Counted from the stretch's first letter, positions 18,454 through 28,296 are shown. The stretch is 64,000 nt of DNA from Paraburkholderia bannensis (GCF_014200455.1 NZ_JACHBW010000029.1:1-64000), one strand, 5' to 3'. Notes: a model not told the origin generated them from the letters alone. Numbers and translations: made by a program.

Positions 18454-19113
18454 ATGCGTTGGCACGACATAGTCGATTTTGTCCCGATCCTGCTGCAAGG
18501 CGCCGTGATGAGCATCGTCATCACGATTGGCTGCCTGCTGCTGAGCACGGCCCTGGGTCTCGCGTGGGCGCTGCTCAAGATGTCGCGCTATCCCGCGGTG
18601 GTGACGGCGGTGAGCGCGATGATCAACGTCGTGCGCGGCCTGCCGATGATCGTTCTGCTGTTTTATATTTATTTCGTGCTGCCGGACTTTCATATCGAAG
18701 TGTCGGCGCTGCAGGCGAGCATCATCGGGCTGAGCTTTGGTTATTCGACTTACGTGGCGGAAATCATCCGCTCGGGCATCGAGGCGGTCGATCCCGGCCA
18801 GTACGAAGCGGCGCAGTCGATCGGCATGGGCCGTGTGAAAACGATGATGCGCGTGATCCTGCCGCAGGCCGTGAAGGTCGCGTTGCCGCCGTACAGCAAT
18901 ACGCTGGTGATGATGCTCAAGGACTCGTCGCTCGCCTCGACCATCACGGTGGCGGAAATGACGCGGCAAGGTCAGTTGATTGCGGCGTCGACGTTCCAGA
19001 ACATCACCGTCTACACGCTCGTGGCGATCGGTTATCTGCTGATGAGCTTGCCGCTCATGAGCATGACGCGGCATCTCGAGCGCCGTTTCGGCAAGCACAA
19101 GGCGAAGAAATGA
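18454..19113 (+). CDS. ABC transporter permease (His/Glu/Gln/Arg/opine type)
   Basis: 219 residues with about five membrane segments and the EAA loop EAAQSIGMGRVKTMMRVILPQ near residues 130-150. It fits the HisM/OccM class of polar amino-acid and opine permeases. The ATG at 18454 is preceded by AAGGCAC. Only one permease gene is present, so it likely works as a homodimer. The ATPase gene starts 8 nt after its stop. Confidence 0.9.
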   Translation: MRWHDIVDFVPILLQGAVMSIVITIGCLLLSTALGLAWALLKMSRYPAVVTAVSAMINVVRGLPMIVLLFYIYFVLPDFHIEVSALQASIIGLSFGYSTYVAEIIRSGIEAVDPGQYEAAQSIGMGRVKTMMRVILPQAVKVALPPYSNTLVMMLKDSSLASTITVAEMTRQGQLIAASTFQNITVYTLVAIGYLLMSLPLMSMTRHLERRFGKHKAKK

Positions 19114-19120
19114 GGTTGCG

Positions 19121-19906
19121 ATGATCGAAATTACCGATGTTCACAAGGCCTTTGGCGCGACACCCGTCCTTAACGGTATCTCGCTCAAGATCGAGCAGGG
19201 CGAGGTGGTGTGCCTGATCGGTGCGTCCGGCTCCGGCAAATCGACGCTGCTGCGCTGTATCAACGCGCTCGAATCGTACGATGCGGGCGAGATCAAGCTG
19301 CTCGACCAGCGCGTCGAACAGCGCTCGCGCAACATCAATCATCTGCGCACGCAGGTTGGCATGGTGTTCCAGCGTTTCAATCTGTTTCCGCATCGCACGG
19401 CGCTGGAAAACGTTATGGAAGGGCCAGTCCATGTGAAGAAGGAGCCGCTGCACGTGGCGAAACGTGACGCCGAGGAGTTGCTCAACAAGGTCGGACTCGG
19501 CCACAAGCTTCACTACTATCCGCACCAGCTTTCGGGCGGCCAGCAGCAACGCGTGGCGATTGCGCGCTCGCTCGCCATGAAGCCAAAGGCGATTCTGTTC
19601 GACGAACCCACATCGGCGCTCGATCCGGAACTCGTCGGCGAAGTGCTCAATGTGATGCGTACGCTTGCGAAAGAAGGCATGACGATGCTGGTGGTCACGC
19701 ACGAAATGGGCTTTGCTCGCGAGGTGGCCGACCGCGTGTGCTTCCTGCACGGCGGTCACATCATCGAGCAAGGCAGCGCGCAGGAGGTCTTGTGCACGCC
19801 GCGCGAGGCCCGTACGCGTGAATTCCTGCGGCACGTGCTGGGCAATCCGGGCACGCACGTCAGTGCGCAGGGCGCAGCCGGCGACATGACGGGAGCCGCA
19901 GCATGA
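19121..19906 (+). CDS. ABC transporter ATPase, polar amino-acid family
   Basis: 261 residues. Walker A GASGSGKST at 34-42, Q-loop near MVFQRFNLFP, signature LSGGQQQRV at 137-145 and Walker B ILFDEPT at 158-164, then H-loop VVTHEMGFA. It energises uptake with the preceding permease and binding protein. Its 3' end overlaps the ferredoxin-like gene start by 4 nt. Confidence 0.95.
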   Translation: MIEITDVHKAFGATPVLNGISLKIEQGEVVCLIGASGSGKSTLLRCINALESYDAGEIKLLDQRVEQRSRNINHLRTQVGMVFQRFNLFPHRTALENVMEGPVHVKKEPLHVAKRDAEELLNKVGLGHKLHYYPHQLSGGQQQRVAIARSLAMKPKAILFDEPTSALDPELVGEVLNVMRTLAKEGMTMLVVTHEMGFAREVADRVCFLHGGHIIEQGSAQEVLCTPREARTREFLRHVLGNPGTHVSAQGAAGDMTGAAA

Positions 19907-20214
19907 ATGGACGATTCGTGCGACTCGGCGAAACCGGGCGCGTCAGGCTGACGCTCCTGATCGACGGCCAGCCTGTCGAAGCGCTCGAAGGCGACACGCT
20001 GCTCACCGCCATGCTGTGCAGCGTGCGCCATGTGCGCCAGTCGGAATTCGGCGAGGAAAAGCGCGCCGGCTACTGCCTGATGGGCGCCTGCCAGGACTGC
20101 TGGGTCTGGACCGACGACGGCGAGCGCCTGCGGGCCTGCACCACCGTCGTCGAGCCGGGCATGTGCGTTCTCACCACTCAACCGGAGGCGCAATGGGCCA
20201 ACCTCGCATTGTGA
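19903..20214 (+). CDS. (2Fe-2S) subunit of opine/D-hydroxyproline-type dehydrogenase
   Basis: 103 residues with Cys58-x4-Cys63-x2-Cys66-x12-Cys79 (GYCLMGACQDCW, then RACTT), the plant-type 2Fe-2S pattern of the small subunit in OoxA/HcnA-like and LhpF-like dehydrogenases. It passes electrons between the flavin sites of the two large subunits encoded next. Overlaps the ATPase gene by ATGA and the next gene by 22 nt. Confidence 0.85.
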   Translation: MNGRFVRLGETGRVRLTLLIDGQPVEALEGDTLLTAMLCSVRHVRQSEFGEEKRAGYCLMGACQDCWVWTDDGERLRACTTVVEPGMCVLTTQPEAQWANLAL

Positions 20215-21569
20215 TCGTCGGCGCGGGGCCGGCGGGCGTGCGCTGTGCGCAGACGCTGCTGGCCGCCGGGATTCGACCTACGCTGGTCGATGAAGGCCGC
20301 CGCGATGGCGGCCAGATCTACCGACGCCAGCCGGAAGGCTTCACGCGCCCCTATGCCAAGCTCTACGGCAGCGAGGCGGCGCGCGCTCAGGATCTGCACG
20401 AGAGCTTCGCGCAGGTGCGGGCGCAGATCGACTATCGGCCGCAAACGCTGGCGTGGAATGTGTGGGATCGCAAGCTGCACATCGTGCGCGACGGTCATGC
20501 AAGCGCGCTGGATTATGACGCGCTGATTTTGTGTCCGGGCGCGACCGATCGACTGATGCCCGTGAAGGGCTGGCAGTTCGCTGGCACGTACAGCCTGGGC
20601 GCGGCACAAATTGCCCTGAAATCTCAGGCCTGTTCGATCGGGCGGCGCGTGGTGTTCATGGGGACGGGGCCGCTACTGTATCTGGTAGCCAGCCAGTATG
20701 TGCAGGCCGGCGCGCAGGTCGCCGCCGTGCTCGACACGTCCGTTGCGAGCGCACGCGTTCGCGCATTGCCTAAATTGCTCGCGCGCTTCGACGTGCTGCG
20801 GAAGGGCACCGCGCTGGTTGCGTCCCTCAAGCGCGCGGGCGTGAAAATGTTCAATGGCATCGAGCCCGTCGAGATCGTCGGCACACCCGATGAAGGCGTG
20901 AAGTCGGTGCGCTTTCGTCTGGCGAGCGGCGCGATCGAACAGATCGACTGCGACGCCATCGGCATGGGCTATCACCTGCGGCCCGAAACGCAACTGGCCG
21001 ACCTGGCGCGCTGCGCGTTTCGCTTCGATGCTGCCACGCGTCAGTGGCTGCCGCAGATCGACGAACTGGGACGCAGCAGCGAACCGGGCGTGTATCTGGC
21101 AGGCGACGGTGTGCGTGTGCTAGGCGCAGATGGCGCGGAAAACGCCGGGCGTCTTGCCGCGTACGCCGCATTGATCGACCAGGGCCGCGAACCTCAGGCG
21201 GGCGTGCTCGAAGCGCTCAAGCGCGAGCAACGCCGCATGGACCGTTTTCGCGAGGGGCTCGCTCAGGCCTTCGTCTGGCCTGCGCAACAGGCCGCGAAGC
21301 TGCCGGACGAAACCATCGTATGCCGATGCGAAGGCATCACGGCAGGCGAGTTGCGCCGGGTGATCCGCGACGAGGGCGCGCAGGAAGCGAACCGTGCGAA
21401 GGCGCTAAGCCGTGTCGGCATGGGGCGCTGCCAGGGGCGTTATTGTGCTCACGCGGCGGCCGAGATCATCGCGGCCGCTGCGTGCATACCGCTCGATCAG
21501 GTAGGCCGTCTGCGCGGGCAAGCGCCCGTCAAGCCGCTGGCCATTGCGACTGTGGAGGAAACGGAGTGA
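20193..21569 (+). CDS. FAD/NAD(P)-dependent oxidoreductase subunit with BFD-like domain
   Basis: 458 residues from the ATG at 20193 (CGGAGG ribosome site). N-terminal GAGPAGVRCAQTLLAAG, a second Rossmann motif VVFMGTGPLLYLVASQ near 150-165, and a C-terminal BFD-type 2Fe-2S region with four cysteines (CRCEGIT near 378-384 and CQGRYC near 414-419). This is the alpha subunit of HcnB/OoxA/LhpA-type heteromeric dehydrogenases. Substrate in this operon is unknown; an opine, imino acid or secondary amine fits. Confidence 0.85.
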   Translation: MGQPRIVIVGAGPAGVRCAQTLLAAGIRPTLVDEGRRDGGQIYRRQPEGFTRPYAKLYGSEAARAQDLHESFAQVRAQIDYRPQTLAWNVWDRKLHIVRDGHASALDYDALILCPGATDRLMPVKGWQFAGTYSLGAAQIALKSQACSIGRRVVFMGTGPLLYLVASQYVQAGAQVAAVLDTSVASARVRALPKLLARFDVLRKGTALVASLKRAGVKMFNGIEPVEIVGTPDEGVKSVRFRLASGAIEQIDCDAIGMGYHLRPETQLADLARCAFRFDAATRQWLPQIDELGRSSEPGVYLAGDGVRVLGADGAENAGRLAAYAALIDQGREPQAGVLEALKREQRRMDRFREGLAQAFVWPAQQAAKLPDETIVCRCEGITAGELRRVIRDEGAQEANRAKALSRVGMGRCQGRYCAHAAAEIIAAAACIPLDQVGRLRGQAPVKPLAIATVEETE

Positions 21570-22747
21570 AACGCGCGCAAGCCGATGTACTGATCGTGGG
21601 GGGCGGCTTCATGGGCGCCGCCACCGCGTTTTTCCTGCGTCGCCGCGGCAAGTCGGTGATCCTGCTCGAACGCCAGTTGGTCGGCCAGCAGGCGAGCGGG
21701 ACCAATTTCGGCAATGTGCGCCGGCAAGGTCGTCTGCTCGCGCAATTGCCGCTTGCCAATCGCTCGCGCGAAATCTGGTTGCGGATGCCCGAATTGATCG
21801 GTCACGATGCCGAGTTTCTGATGTCGGGCCATTTGCGCGTGTGCTATCGCGCCGAGCAGGCCGACATGTTCGAAACCTATGCTCGCGACGCGAAGCAGTA
21901 CGGCCTCGATCTGGAGATGCTGCACGGCGATGCCTTGCGCAAGCGCTTTCCGTTTATCGGCCCCGAAGTGCTGGCCGGTTCCTATGCGCCCATAGACGGG
22001 CACGCGAATCCGCGTCTGGCCGCGCCCGCATTCGGGCGTGCAGCCGCAAAACTCGGAGCGCAGATTTTTGAAAATACCGATATTGTCGCGGTCGAAAAAG
22101 AGGGCAATGAATTTCGCGCGACGAGTGCCGATGGCCGCACGTTTCACTCGCCCGTGTTGCTCATTACGGCAGGCGCATGGGGCAGCACCTTGAGCGAGCA
22201 ATTCGGCGAGCCGGTCCCGATTGCCGTGCATGGCCCGCAGATGGCGGTGACCGAGCCGGTGCCGTACAGTATCGCGCCGGCGGTGGGCGTGTCGTCGCCG
22301 CAGATTGCGGAAGTAGTGTATTTCCGTCAGGTCGCGCGCGGCAATATTGTGATCGGCGGCTGCGCGCGCGGTCCCGCATTTCTCGATGCGCGTCGCGCGA
22401 AAGTGCTGCCGCAAAGCACGCTGCTGCAATTTCGTCAGGCGCAACGCGTCGCGCCCGCGCTCAAGCGGCTCAATATCATTCGCGTCTGGAGCGGCGTGGA
22501 AGGCTATATGCCCGACGATCGGCCGATCATGGGCGCGAGCGGCACCACCAACGGCCTGTTCTACGCTTTCGGCTTCTGTGGACATGGCTTCCAGCTCGGG
22601 CCTGGCGTGGGCGATACGATGGCCGAATTGATCGATACCGGGACGACTTCCACGCCCATAGATCCGTTCGACATTCGCCGTTTTGCGGCGTTTCAGGCGC
22701 CCGAAGGCGGCCAACAAGCTGCGCCGCAATCCGTGCCGGCGGCCTGA
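21566..22747 (+). CDS. FAD-dependent oxidase/dehydrogenase beta subunit (DAO family)
   Basis: 393 residues starting at GTG 21566, which overlaps the preceding stop (GTGA). Contains GGGFMGAATAFFLRRRG at 11-27, the QQASGTNFGNVRRQG segment, and a C-terminal FGFCGHGFQLGPGVG that closes the FAD site. It is the third subunit of the heteromeric amine/opine dehydrogenase and the one expected to bind the substrate. Confidence 0.85.
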   Translation: MKRAQADVLIVGGGFMGAATAFFLRRRGKSVILLERQLVGQQASGTNFGNVRRQGRLLAQLPLANRSREIWLRMPELIGHDAEFLMSGHLRVCYRAEQADMFETYARDAKQYGLDLEMLHGDALRKRFPFIGPEVLAGSYAPIDGHANPRLAAPAFGRAAAKLGAQIFENTDIVAVEKEGNEFRATSADGRTFHSPVLLITAGAWGSTLSEQFGEPVPIAVHGPQMAVTEPVPYSIAPAVGVSSPQIAEVVYFRQVARGNIVIGGCARGPAFLDARRAKVLPQSTLLQFRQAQRVAPALKRLNIIRVWSGVEGYMPDDRPIMGASGTTNGLFYAFGFCGHGFQLGPGVGDTMAELIDTGTTSTPIDPFDIRRFAAFQAPEGGQQAAPQSVPAA

Positions 22748-22750
22748 CTC

Positions 22751-23155
22751 ATGCATGCCATGCTATCCGAAGCGCTGCGCCCGGCCACACGGCGCGCCGA
22801 CGAAGCGCGAACGTGCCGCACGACGCACGCCGTGCAACGGGCGCTCGATTTTATCGACACCTGTTTTGCCGAGCCGATCACCCTGGCCGATCTCGCCGAT
22901 GCTGCGGGCCTGAGTATTTCGCGCTTTACGGCGCGTTTTAGCGGTGAGGTTGGCGTGTCGCCGCAGCAATATGTGCGGATCGTGCGCGTGCGTCATGCGC
23001 AGCGTCTCTTGCGGCATGGCGTGTCGCCCTCGCTGGTGGCGGCCGAAGTGGGCTTCTTCGATCAAAGTCATTTGTGCCGCCATTTCAAGCGCGTACTGGG
23101 TCGCACGCCAGTGGAATGGCTCAATGCGGGCGCACCTGCTGCCTCAAACGCCTGA
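22751..23155 (+). CDS. AraC-type DNA-binding protein without sensor domain
   Basis: 134 residues. Residues 30-128 are a complete AraC DNA-binding domain with two helix-turn-helices (ITLADLADAAGLSISRF, then PSLVAAEVGFFDQSHLCRHF). No N-terminal effector domain is present, as in MarA/SoxS-size proteins. It starts 3 nt after the dehydrogenase gene, so it is made with the catabolic enzymes and probably activates them or a related operon. The 3' end overlaps the Lrp gene tail-to-tail by 12 nt. Confidence 0.8.
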   Translation: MHAMLSEALRPATRRADEARTCRTTHAVQRALDFIDTCFAEPITLADLADAAGLSISRFTARFSGEVGVSPQQYVRIVRVRHAQRLLRHGVSPSLVAAEVGFFDQSHLCRHFKRVLGRTPVEWLNAGAPAASNA

Positions 23156-23671
23156 ATCCGCTTTTGAATTGAACAGTGCTTCGAGCGGCCAGCCGTTCTT
23201 CACGAATGGCGTGCGCATGATGACGTAGCTGAAATAACGCTCGATGCCGATATCGCGTTCAAGCAGGCCTTCGATCACGCTCTGATAGTGATGCACGCTG
23301 CGTGTGACGAACTTGAGCAGATAGTCGTATCCGCCGCTGGCGAGATGGCATTCGACAATTTCATCGACCGGGCGAATCGCCGCCTCGAATTTCGCAAAAT
23401 CCTCGCGCCGATGATCGGCCAGTGTGACTTCGGTAAAGACAATCTGCACGTCGCCGAGTTTTTCGATCTGGATCTGCGCGCCGTAGCCCGCGATATAGCC
23501 CGCTTTTTCCAGCCTCTTGACGCGCGTGAGGCAGGGGCTGGGCGACAGTCCCACGGCTTCGGCCAGCTCGACATTCGTCATCCGGCCTTTCTTCTGCAGT
23601 TGCGAAAGAATGCGCAAATCGATGCGGTCGAGTTTGCTGTCGCCGTGAAGCATCATGATGGGTTCGCTCAT
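23144..23671 (-). CDS. Lrp/AsnC-family regulator
   Basis: 175 residues. N-terminal winged helix (DRIDLRILSQLQKKGRMTNV, then LAEAVGLSPSPCLTRVKRLE) and a C-terminal RAM ligand-binding domain (EIVECHLASGGYDYLLKFVT). Such regulators sense amino acids and control their use. No good ribosome site precedes the ATG at 23671; the internal ATG at 23656 is an alternative. It lies 115 nt downstream of the aminotransferase gene, on the same strand. Confidence 0.85.
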   Translation of the reverse strand: MSEPIMMLHGDSKLDRIDLRILSQLQKKGRMTNVELAEAVGLSPSPCLTRVKRLEKAGYIAGYGAQIQIEKLGDVQIVFTEVTLADHRREDFAKFEAAIRPVDEIVECHLASGGYDYLLKFVTRSVHHYQSVIEGLLERDIGIERYFSYVIMRTPFVKNGWPLEALFNSKADSGV

Positions 23672-23786
23672 AAAAAAACCGCAAGATCCGGGGCGAATCT
23701 CGCGGCAGAAGGCAAACCGATGTTAGCACGCGCGCTTTTTTGAACGCGCGCCAGAATCACGAAAACAGTCGCACGATGGGTCGGAT

Positions 23787-25175
23787 TTACGCAAGCGCCG
23801 CGCGCACTTCACGCTCTTCGAGCACCTCGTCCAGCGTGCGCTTCAGGCGCGCGAACAGTTGCTCGAATTCCGTCTCGCAATAGCAGAGCGCCGGCGCAAA
23901 GCCAAGGATATTGTCGCCGAAAGCACGGAACACCAGACGGTTGCGATAGGCCGCCGCGGCAATGCGCTCTGAAAGCTTGAGCGAGGCGTCGAAGCGCGCA
24001 CGCGTCGATTTGCTGGCCACCAGTTCGAGCGCGCCCAGCAGGCCGCGATGACGGGCATCGCCCACCAGCGGGTGATCGAGCAAGGCGTCGAGCCCGGCGG
24101 CGAAGCGCGGCGCCTGCGCTTGGCCATTCGCAAGCAGGCCGCCTTCCTGATAGAGCCGCAGCACTTCGAGGCCGATCGCGGCGCTCACAGGATGCGCCGA
24201 ATAAGTCTGGCCGTGGCCCACGATGGCCGTATCGTTGCTGTCGCCTGCGATGCCTTGATAGACGGCGTCGGACATCAGGACCGCGCCCATGGGCGCATAG
24301 CCCGAGGTGAGACCCTTGGCGACCGTCATCAGGTCTGGTTCGACCGCTTCGGCTTCGCAGGCGAACAGCGGGCCGGTGCGGCCGAAGCCGGTGATGACCT
24401 CGTCGGCGACGAACAGGATATCGAGACGGCGGCAGGCCTCGCGCATGGCCTTGAGCCAGCCGCGCGGCGGCACGATCACGCCGCCGGAGCCTTGAATAGG
24501 CTCGCAGAAGAACGCAGCGACGTTTTCGGCGCCGAGTTGTGCGACCTTCGCTTCGAGCGCGGCAACCGAGGCGGCGATCAGTGCTGCGTCGTTCGCGCCG
24601 TCTTCACGACGATACGCATACGGCGAGGGCAGATGATGCTGGTTCGGCAGCGGCAGATCGAAATGACGATGAAACGCGGGTAGTGCAGTCAGCCCCGCGC
24701 CCACCGACGACGAGCCGTGATAGCCGCGTTCGAGCGCGATCATCTGTTTCTTCATGGGGCGTCCGGTGGCGTTGAAATAGTGCGTGATAAAGCGGATCGC
24801 CGCATCGACCGCATCCGATCCGCCAAGCGTGAAATAGACATGCTCGAGCGAGGCGGGCGTCAATTCAACCAGCTTTTGCGCCAGCTCGATGGCCGGTTCC
24901 GACGAGAAATGAAAATACGTCGTGGCGTAAGGCAGACGCGACATCTGACGTGTGGCGGCTTCGACGATGCTTTGCTGGCCGTAGCCCACGTTCACGCACC
25001 AGAGGCCGGAAAACGCATCGAGCAGTTCGTTGCCGTCGCTATCGCGTAGATACGCGCCATGGCCCGACTCAAGTACGGTCACGCCGCGTGCTTCATGCGC
25101 GCGGTAATTGATGACGGGGTGGATCAGGTGCTTGCGATCGGCTTCGATGAGTGCTGAGAGTGGCGAGGTGGACAT
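23787..25175 (-). CDS. class III aminotransferase (putrescine/GABA/omega-amino-acid type)
   Basis: 462 residues. PLP-fold features include the TLGGSDAVDAAIRF segment, ADEVITGFGRTG (Asp that contacts the pyridine ring) and MTVAKGLTSGYAPMGA with the Schiff-base Lys. It belongs with SpuC-like polyamine:pyruvate and omega-amino-acid transaminases that yield semialdehydes, which the GabD-like enzyme could oxidise. The specific substrate is inferred from context. Confidence 0.85.
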   Translation of the reverse strand: MSTSPLSALIEADRKHLIHPVINYRAHEARGVTVLESGHGAYLRDSDGNELLDAFSGLWCVNVGYGQQSIVEAATRQMSRLPYATTYFHFSSEPAIELAQKLVELTPASLEHVYFTLGGSDAVDAAIRFITHYFNATGRPMKKQMIALERGYHGSSSVGAGLTALPAFHRHFDLPLPNQHHLPSPYAYRREDGANDAALIAASVAALEAKVAQLGAENVAAFFCEPIQGSGGVIVPPRGWLKAMREACRRLDILFVADEVITGFGRTGPLFACEAEAVEPDLMTVAKGLTSGYAPMGAVLMSDAVYQGIAGDSNDTAIVGHGQTYSAHPVSAAIGLEVLRLYQEGGLLANGQAQAPRFAAGLDALLDHPLVGDARHRGLLGALELVASKSTRARFDASLKLSERIAAAAYRNRLVFRAFGDNILGFAPALCYCETEFEQLFARLKRTLDEVLEEREVRAALA

Positions 25176-25457
25176 AGCGAAACGGCCCCATTGAGTGAGA
25201 TTGGCGACCGCTTGATACTAGCGCCGACGCATTATTGGCGCGCGCGGAAAACGGCTTCAAAACAGCTGCGTTGTGCTGTTTTTAAGGGTGTCGTCGGCAT
25301 GTTGTGCCGTGCTGTATTGTGCGTTCTGGAAGGCTTCGTCGTGCGCGCTTTCACGTCTACAATGCCGCGAGATAGCGAATGGATTCTCGGCATCACAGGT
25401 CGAATGATCAAGAATCCTGCTGAATAAACGGATCATTACGTACAGGTACTCAAGACG

Positions 25458-26540
25458 ATGAACAAGACTTTCAGGATTGCGGCAATCGCAGGCGACGGCA
25501 TCGGTCAGGAAGTGATGCCCGAGGGCGTGCGCGTGGTGGAGGCGGCGGCCGCGAAATTCGGCCTGTCGATTGAATTCACGCACTTCGACTGGGCCAGCTG
25601 CGACTACTACCTCGAGCACGGCAAGATGATGCCCGACGACTGGTTCGCCACGCTCAAGGGTTTCGATGCGATCTACTTCGGCGCGGTGGGCTGGCCTGAC
25701 AAGGTGCCCGATCACATCTCGCTGTGGGGTTCGCTGCTCAAGTTCCGTCGCGAATTCGACCAGTACGTGAACCTGCGCCCGGTACGTCTGCTGCCGGGCG
25801 TGCCGTGCCCGCTCGCCAACCGCAAGCCCGGCGACATCGACTTCTTCGTGGTGCGCGAAAACACCGAAGGCGAGTACAGCTCGGTGGGCGGCAAGATGTT
25901 CGAAGGCACGGATCGCGAGTTCGTACTGCAGGAGTCTGTGTTCACGCGCCAGGGCGTTGACCGCATCCTCAAGTACGCATTCGAACTGGCGAACCAGCGT
26001 GGCCGCAAGAAACTCACGGCGGCGACCAAATCGAACGGCATCTCGATCAGCATGCCGTACTGGGACGAGCGCGTCGCGGCGATGGCCGAGGCCTACCCGG
26101 ACGTGAAGTGGGACAAGCAGCACATCGACATTCTGTGCGCGCGCTTCGTGCTGCAGCCGGACCGCTTTGACGTGGTGGTCGCGTCGAACCTCTTCGGCGA
26201 TATTCTTTCCGACCTGGGCCCGGCGTGTACGGGCACGATTGGCCTCGCGGCATCGGCGAACCTGAATCCTGAGCGTACGTTCCCGTCACTGTTCGAGCCG
26301 GTACACGGCTCGGCACCCGATATTTTCGGCAAGGCGATTGCTAACCCCATCGCGATGATCTGGTCGGGCGCGATGATGCTTGACTTCCTCGGCAACGGCG
26401 ACGCGCAGTTCAAGGCCGCCCACGACGCGATCATGCAGGCCATCGAGAAGGTGCTGGTGGAGGGCCCGCGCACGCCGGATATGAGCGGCGCCGCCAGTAC
26501 GCCCGATGTGGGGGCAGCGATCGTGGCTGCATTGGGTTGA
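25458..26540 (+). CDS. ttuC: tartrate/D-malate dehydrogenase-decarboxylase family enzyme
   Basis: 360 residues. N-terminal IAGDGIGQEVMPEGV is the isocitrate/isopropylmalate dehydrogenase fold start; RENTEGEYSSVGG and SNLFGDILSDLGPA carry the metal and NAD contacts. The closest subgroup I recognise is tartrate dehydrogenase/decarboxylase TtuC, which also acts on D-malate. AGGTACTCAAGACG before the ATG supports the start. An inverted repeat GGGAGG-GGCGCG-CCTCCC near 26596-26613 follows the stop and may end transcription. Confidence 0.9.
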   Translation: MNKTFRIAAIAGDGIGQEVMPEGVRVVEAAAAKFGLSIEFTHFDWASCDYYLEHGKMMPDDWFATLKGFDAIYFGAVGWPDKVPDHISLWGSLLKFRREFDQYVNLRPVRLLPGVPCPLANRKPGDIDFFVVRENTEGEYSSVGGKMFEGTDREFVLQESVFTRQGVDRILKYAFELANQRGRKKLTAATKSNGISISMPYWDERVAAMAEAYPDVKWDKQHIDILCARFVLQPDRFDVVVASNLFGDILSDLGPACTGTIGLAASANLNPERTFPSLFEPVHGSAPDIFGKAIANPIAMIWSGAMMLDFLGNGDAQFKAAHDAIMQAIEKVLVEGPRTPDMSGAASTPDVGAAIVAALG

Positions 26541-26699
26541 TCGAGGCGCACGGTCGTCCGGATACGTACGTGGGATTGCACGCGCGATCCGCAAGGGAGG
26601 GGCGCGCCTCCCGGCACAATCCCGGCAACCTCGACGGACTGGGCCGGGTTTTGTCGCAGTAAGGCTCGCGGACGAAAGATGATCGATATGAAGTACTGT

Positions 26700-27401
26700 T
26701 TACGTTGCCAATCCGTAGAATTGATCGGCGGCGAACGAATGGATTCCGCGAGCGCACTTCATCTGTCCTTTGGCTATCATATGCATGATTTCTATGCCGC
26801 CAAGAAGAATCCGGGCGCAGCGAAAAGTCTTGAACCCCAGCATGGGTCGGGTGCGCCGCTTGATTGCCCGATGGCCTTGCTCAACGCGGTTGTTGAGATA
26901 TTTGGACTGGCGGATCTTGATAGGCGTCTCACGATCAGCATTGATAGCTTCGAGCGCGGCGAGATTGGCACCGCTTTTGTCGATGGTCACCGTCTCGGGG
27001 ACGCCGTTCTGGCCGATCGATTTCTCAAAGTAACGCCGGGCTGCAGTCTGGTCCCGATGGGCGCGCAGCAGGAAGTCGATGGTGTTGCCGTCCTTGTCGA
27101 CGGCCCGGTAGAGATATTTCCAGTCGCCCGTGACGCGGATGTATGTCTCATCCATTCGCCAGCTCTTTCCAACTGGCAGCTTGCTACGGCGAAACGCTTT
27201 CTCCAGTACCGGCAACAGCTTGAGCGCCCAGCGATGGACGGTCGAATGATCGACCGACGTCCCACGTTCGGCCATCATTTCTTCAAGATGACGCAGACCC
27301 AGCGGATAGGCGACGTACCAACGCACGCACGTCAGAATCACCTCCAGCGGATAGTGCAAGCGTTTCAATACCTTGGCCAGCGCCGGGTTTAGCGTCTTCA
27401 T
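26700..27401 (-). mobile_element. IS6-family transposase gene
   Basis: 233 residues, apparently intact. The DDE triad is visible as WRMDETYIRV, TIDKSGANL and RVEQGHRAIKRR. IS6 elements move by copy-in and form cointegrates, often driving deletions and gene capture. I could not find convincing terminal inverted repeats at about 26645 and 27465, so the element limits are not defined. It sits at the junction between the catabolic island and the truncated DUF4123 gene. Confidence 0.85.
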
Positions 27402-27410
27402 CGATTCTCT

Positions 27411-27440
27411 CTGTTGATTTGTGCGGAATCCCCGGTGGGT
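27411..27440 (+). repeat. IS end trace shared with 39958-39990
   Basis: CTGTTGATTTGTGCGGAATCC here matches CTGTTGATTTGCACGGAATCC read on the minus strand at about 39990-39970, next to an IS3 transposase remnant. In both places CCC(G)GTGGGTCAG-like sequence lies alongside, but in opposite orientation. This looks like the end or flank of one IS type left at two rearrangement junctions. Confidence 0.45.
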
Positions 27441-27476
27441 CAGTTTCTAGTCGGCGTTGACAAATAGGCACGCCTG

Positions 27477-28296
27477 ATGGGGTTGATCGATGCGGCAGTC
27501 TGCCCACCGAAGGCGGTGCCTTTGCTGGAGCGTGCCGGAGTACCATACCTCAGCGTTTTCGCTGGCCTGCCCGAAGAAGAGCTGGGCCCGGCGTCACTTT
27601 TTCTGGTGTCCGTCAGCGACACGGAAGCAGACTGGATTGCGGAGCTTGAGCGGCTTGATCTTCAAAGCCCGTGTCTCTCGTTGATCTGGAGCCAGGCCGA
27701 GATGGATGCGATTGTCATGCACCTTCAGGCGTTCCTGTTCGCCGACATCGGCGACAACATGACCGCGATGGTGCGGTTCTTTAATCCGCGCAACACCGGT
27801 GCCGTTTTCGATATCTGGGGCGAACAGTTGTGCGCGATGTTTATGGGCCCCTTCGAGCAGTGGGCATACAGGGGGCGCAACAGGGAATGGCAGCATATCC
27901 AGAACGAGTCGGCGATAAGCCCACGGATCTGTCGTTCGGTCGTGGTCCAGTTAGCGCAGGCAGATGTTGATGCTCTTACCGCACACACCGAACCCGACCA
28001 GATTCTGGCCTCCCTTATCGAGGGCGGCAATGTCGACGGTGAGCGTCCCTATCTCGAGCGGTTCGATGATTTCATTCCCCGATATATCCGCGCGGTGGAA
28101 GGGGGGCATAAGGGAACCGGGAGATCGCCTGCTCTTCTGTCTGCATTCCTATCTGTATGCGGAGAATTTTGATCAGCATCCGGTTGTCAACGAGCTGCTG
28201 AGCGAGCTCCAGCAATCAGACGAGCCATTTGGTATAGCGATCACACGGGTTCCGGTTGACGTATCGCAAGACATAAAACAGATGAGTGCCCGCTAA
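27477..28296 (+). pseudogene. DUF4123 type VI secretion adaptor, truncated and frameshifted
   Basis: The frame from 27477 (GLIDAAVCPPKAVPLLER, then WIAELERLDLQSPCLSLIWS) is the DUF4123 fold used by Tap/TEC adaptors that load effectors onto VgrG. The normal N-terminus is missing at the IS6 junction. Near 28105, at a run of six G, the frame shifts; the remainder (EPGDRLLFCLHSYLYAENFD to DVSQDIKQMSAR) continues to 28296. As read it is broken, though the G run could also be a sequencing error. Confidence 0.75.

Noticed and set aside
26640..27480. Terminal inverted repeats of the IS6 element
   Set aside because: TTTTGTCGCAGT on the left and TATTTGTCAACGC on the right match too poorly to define the ends.
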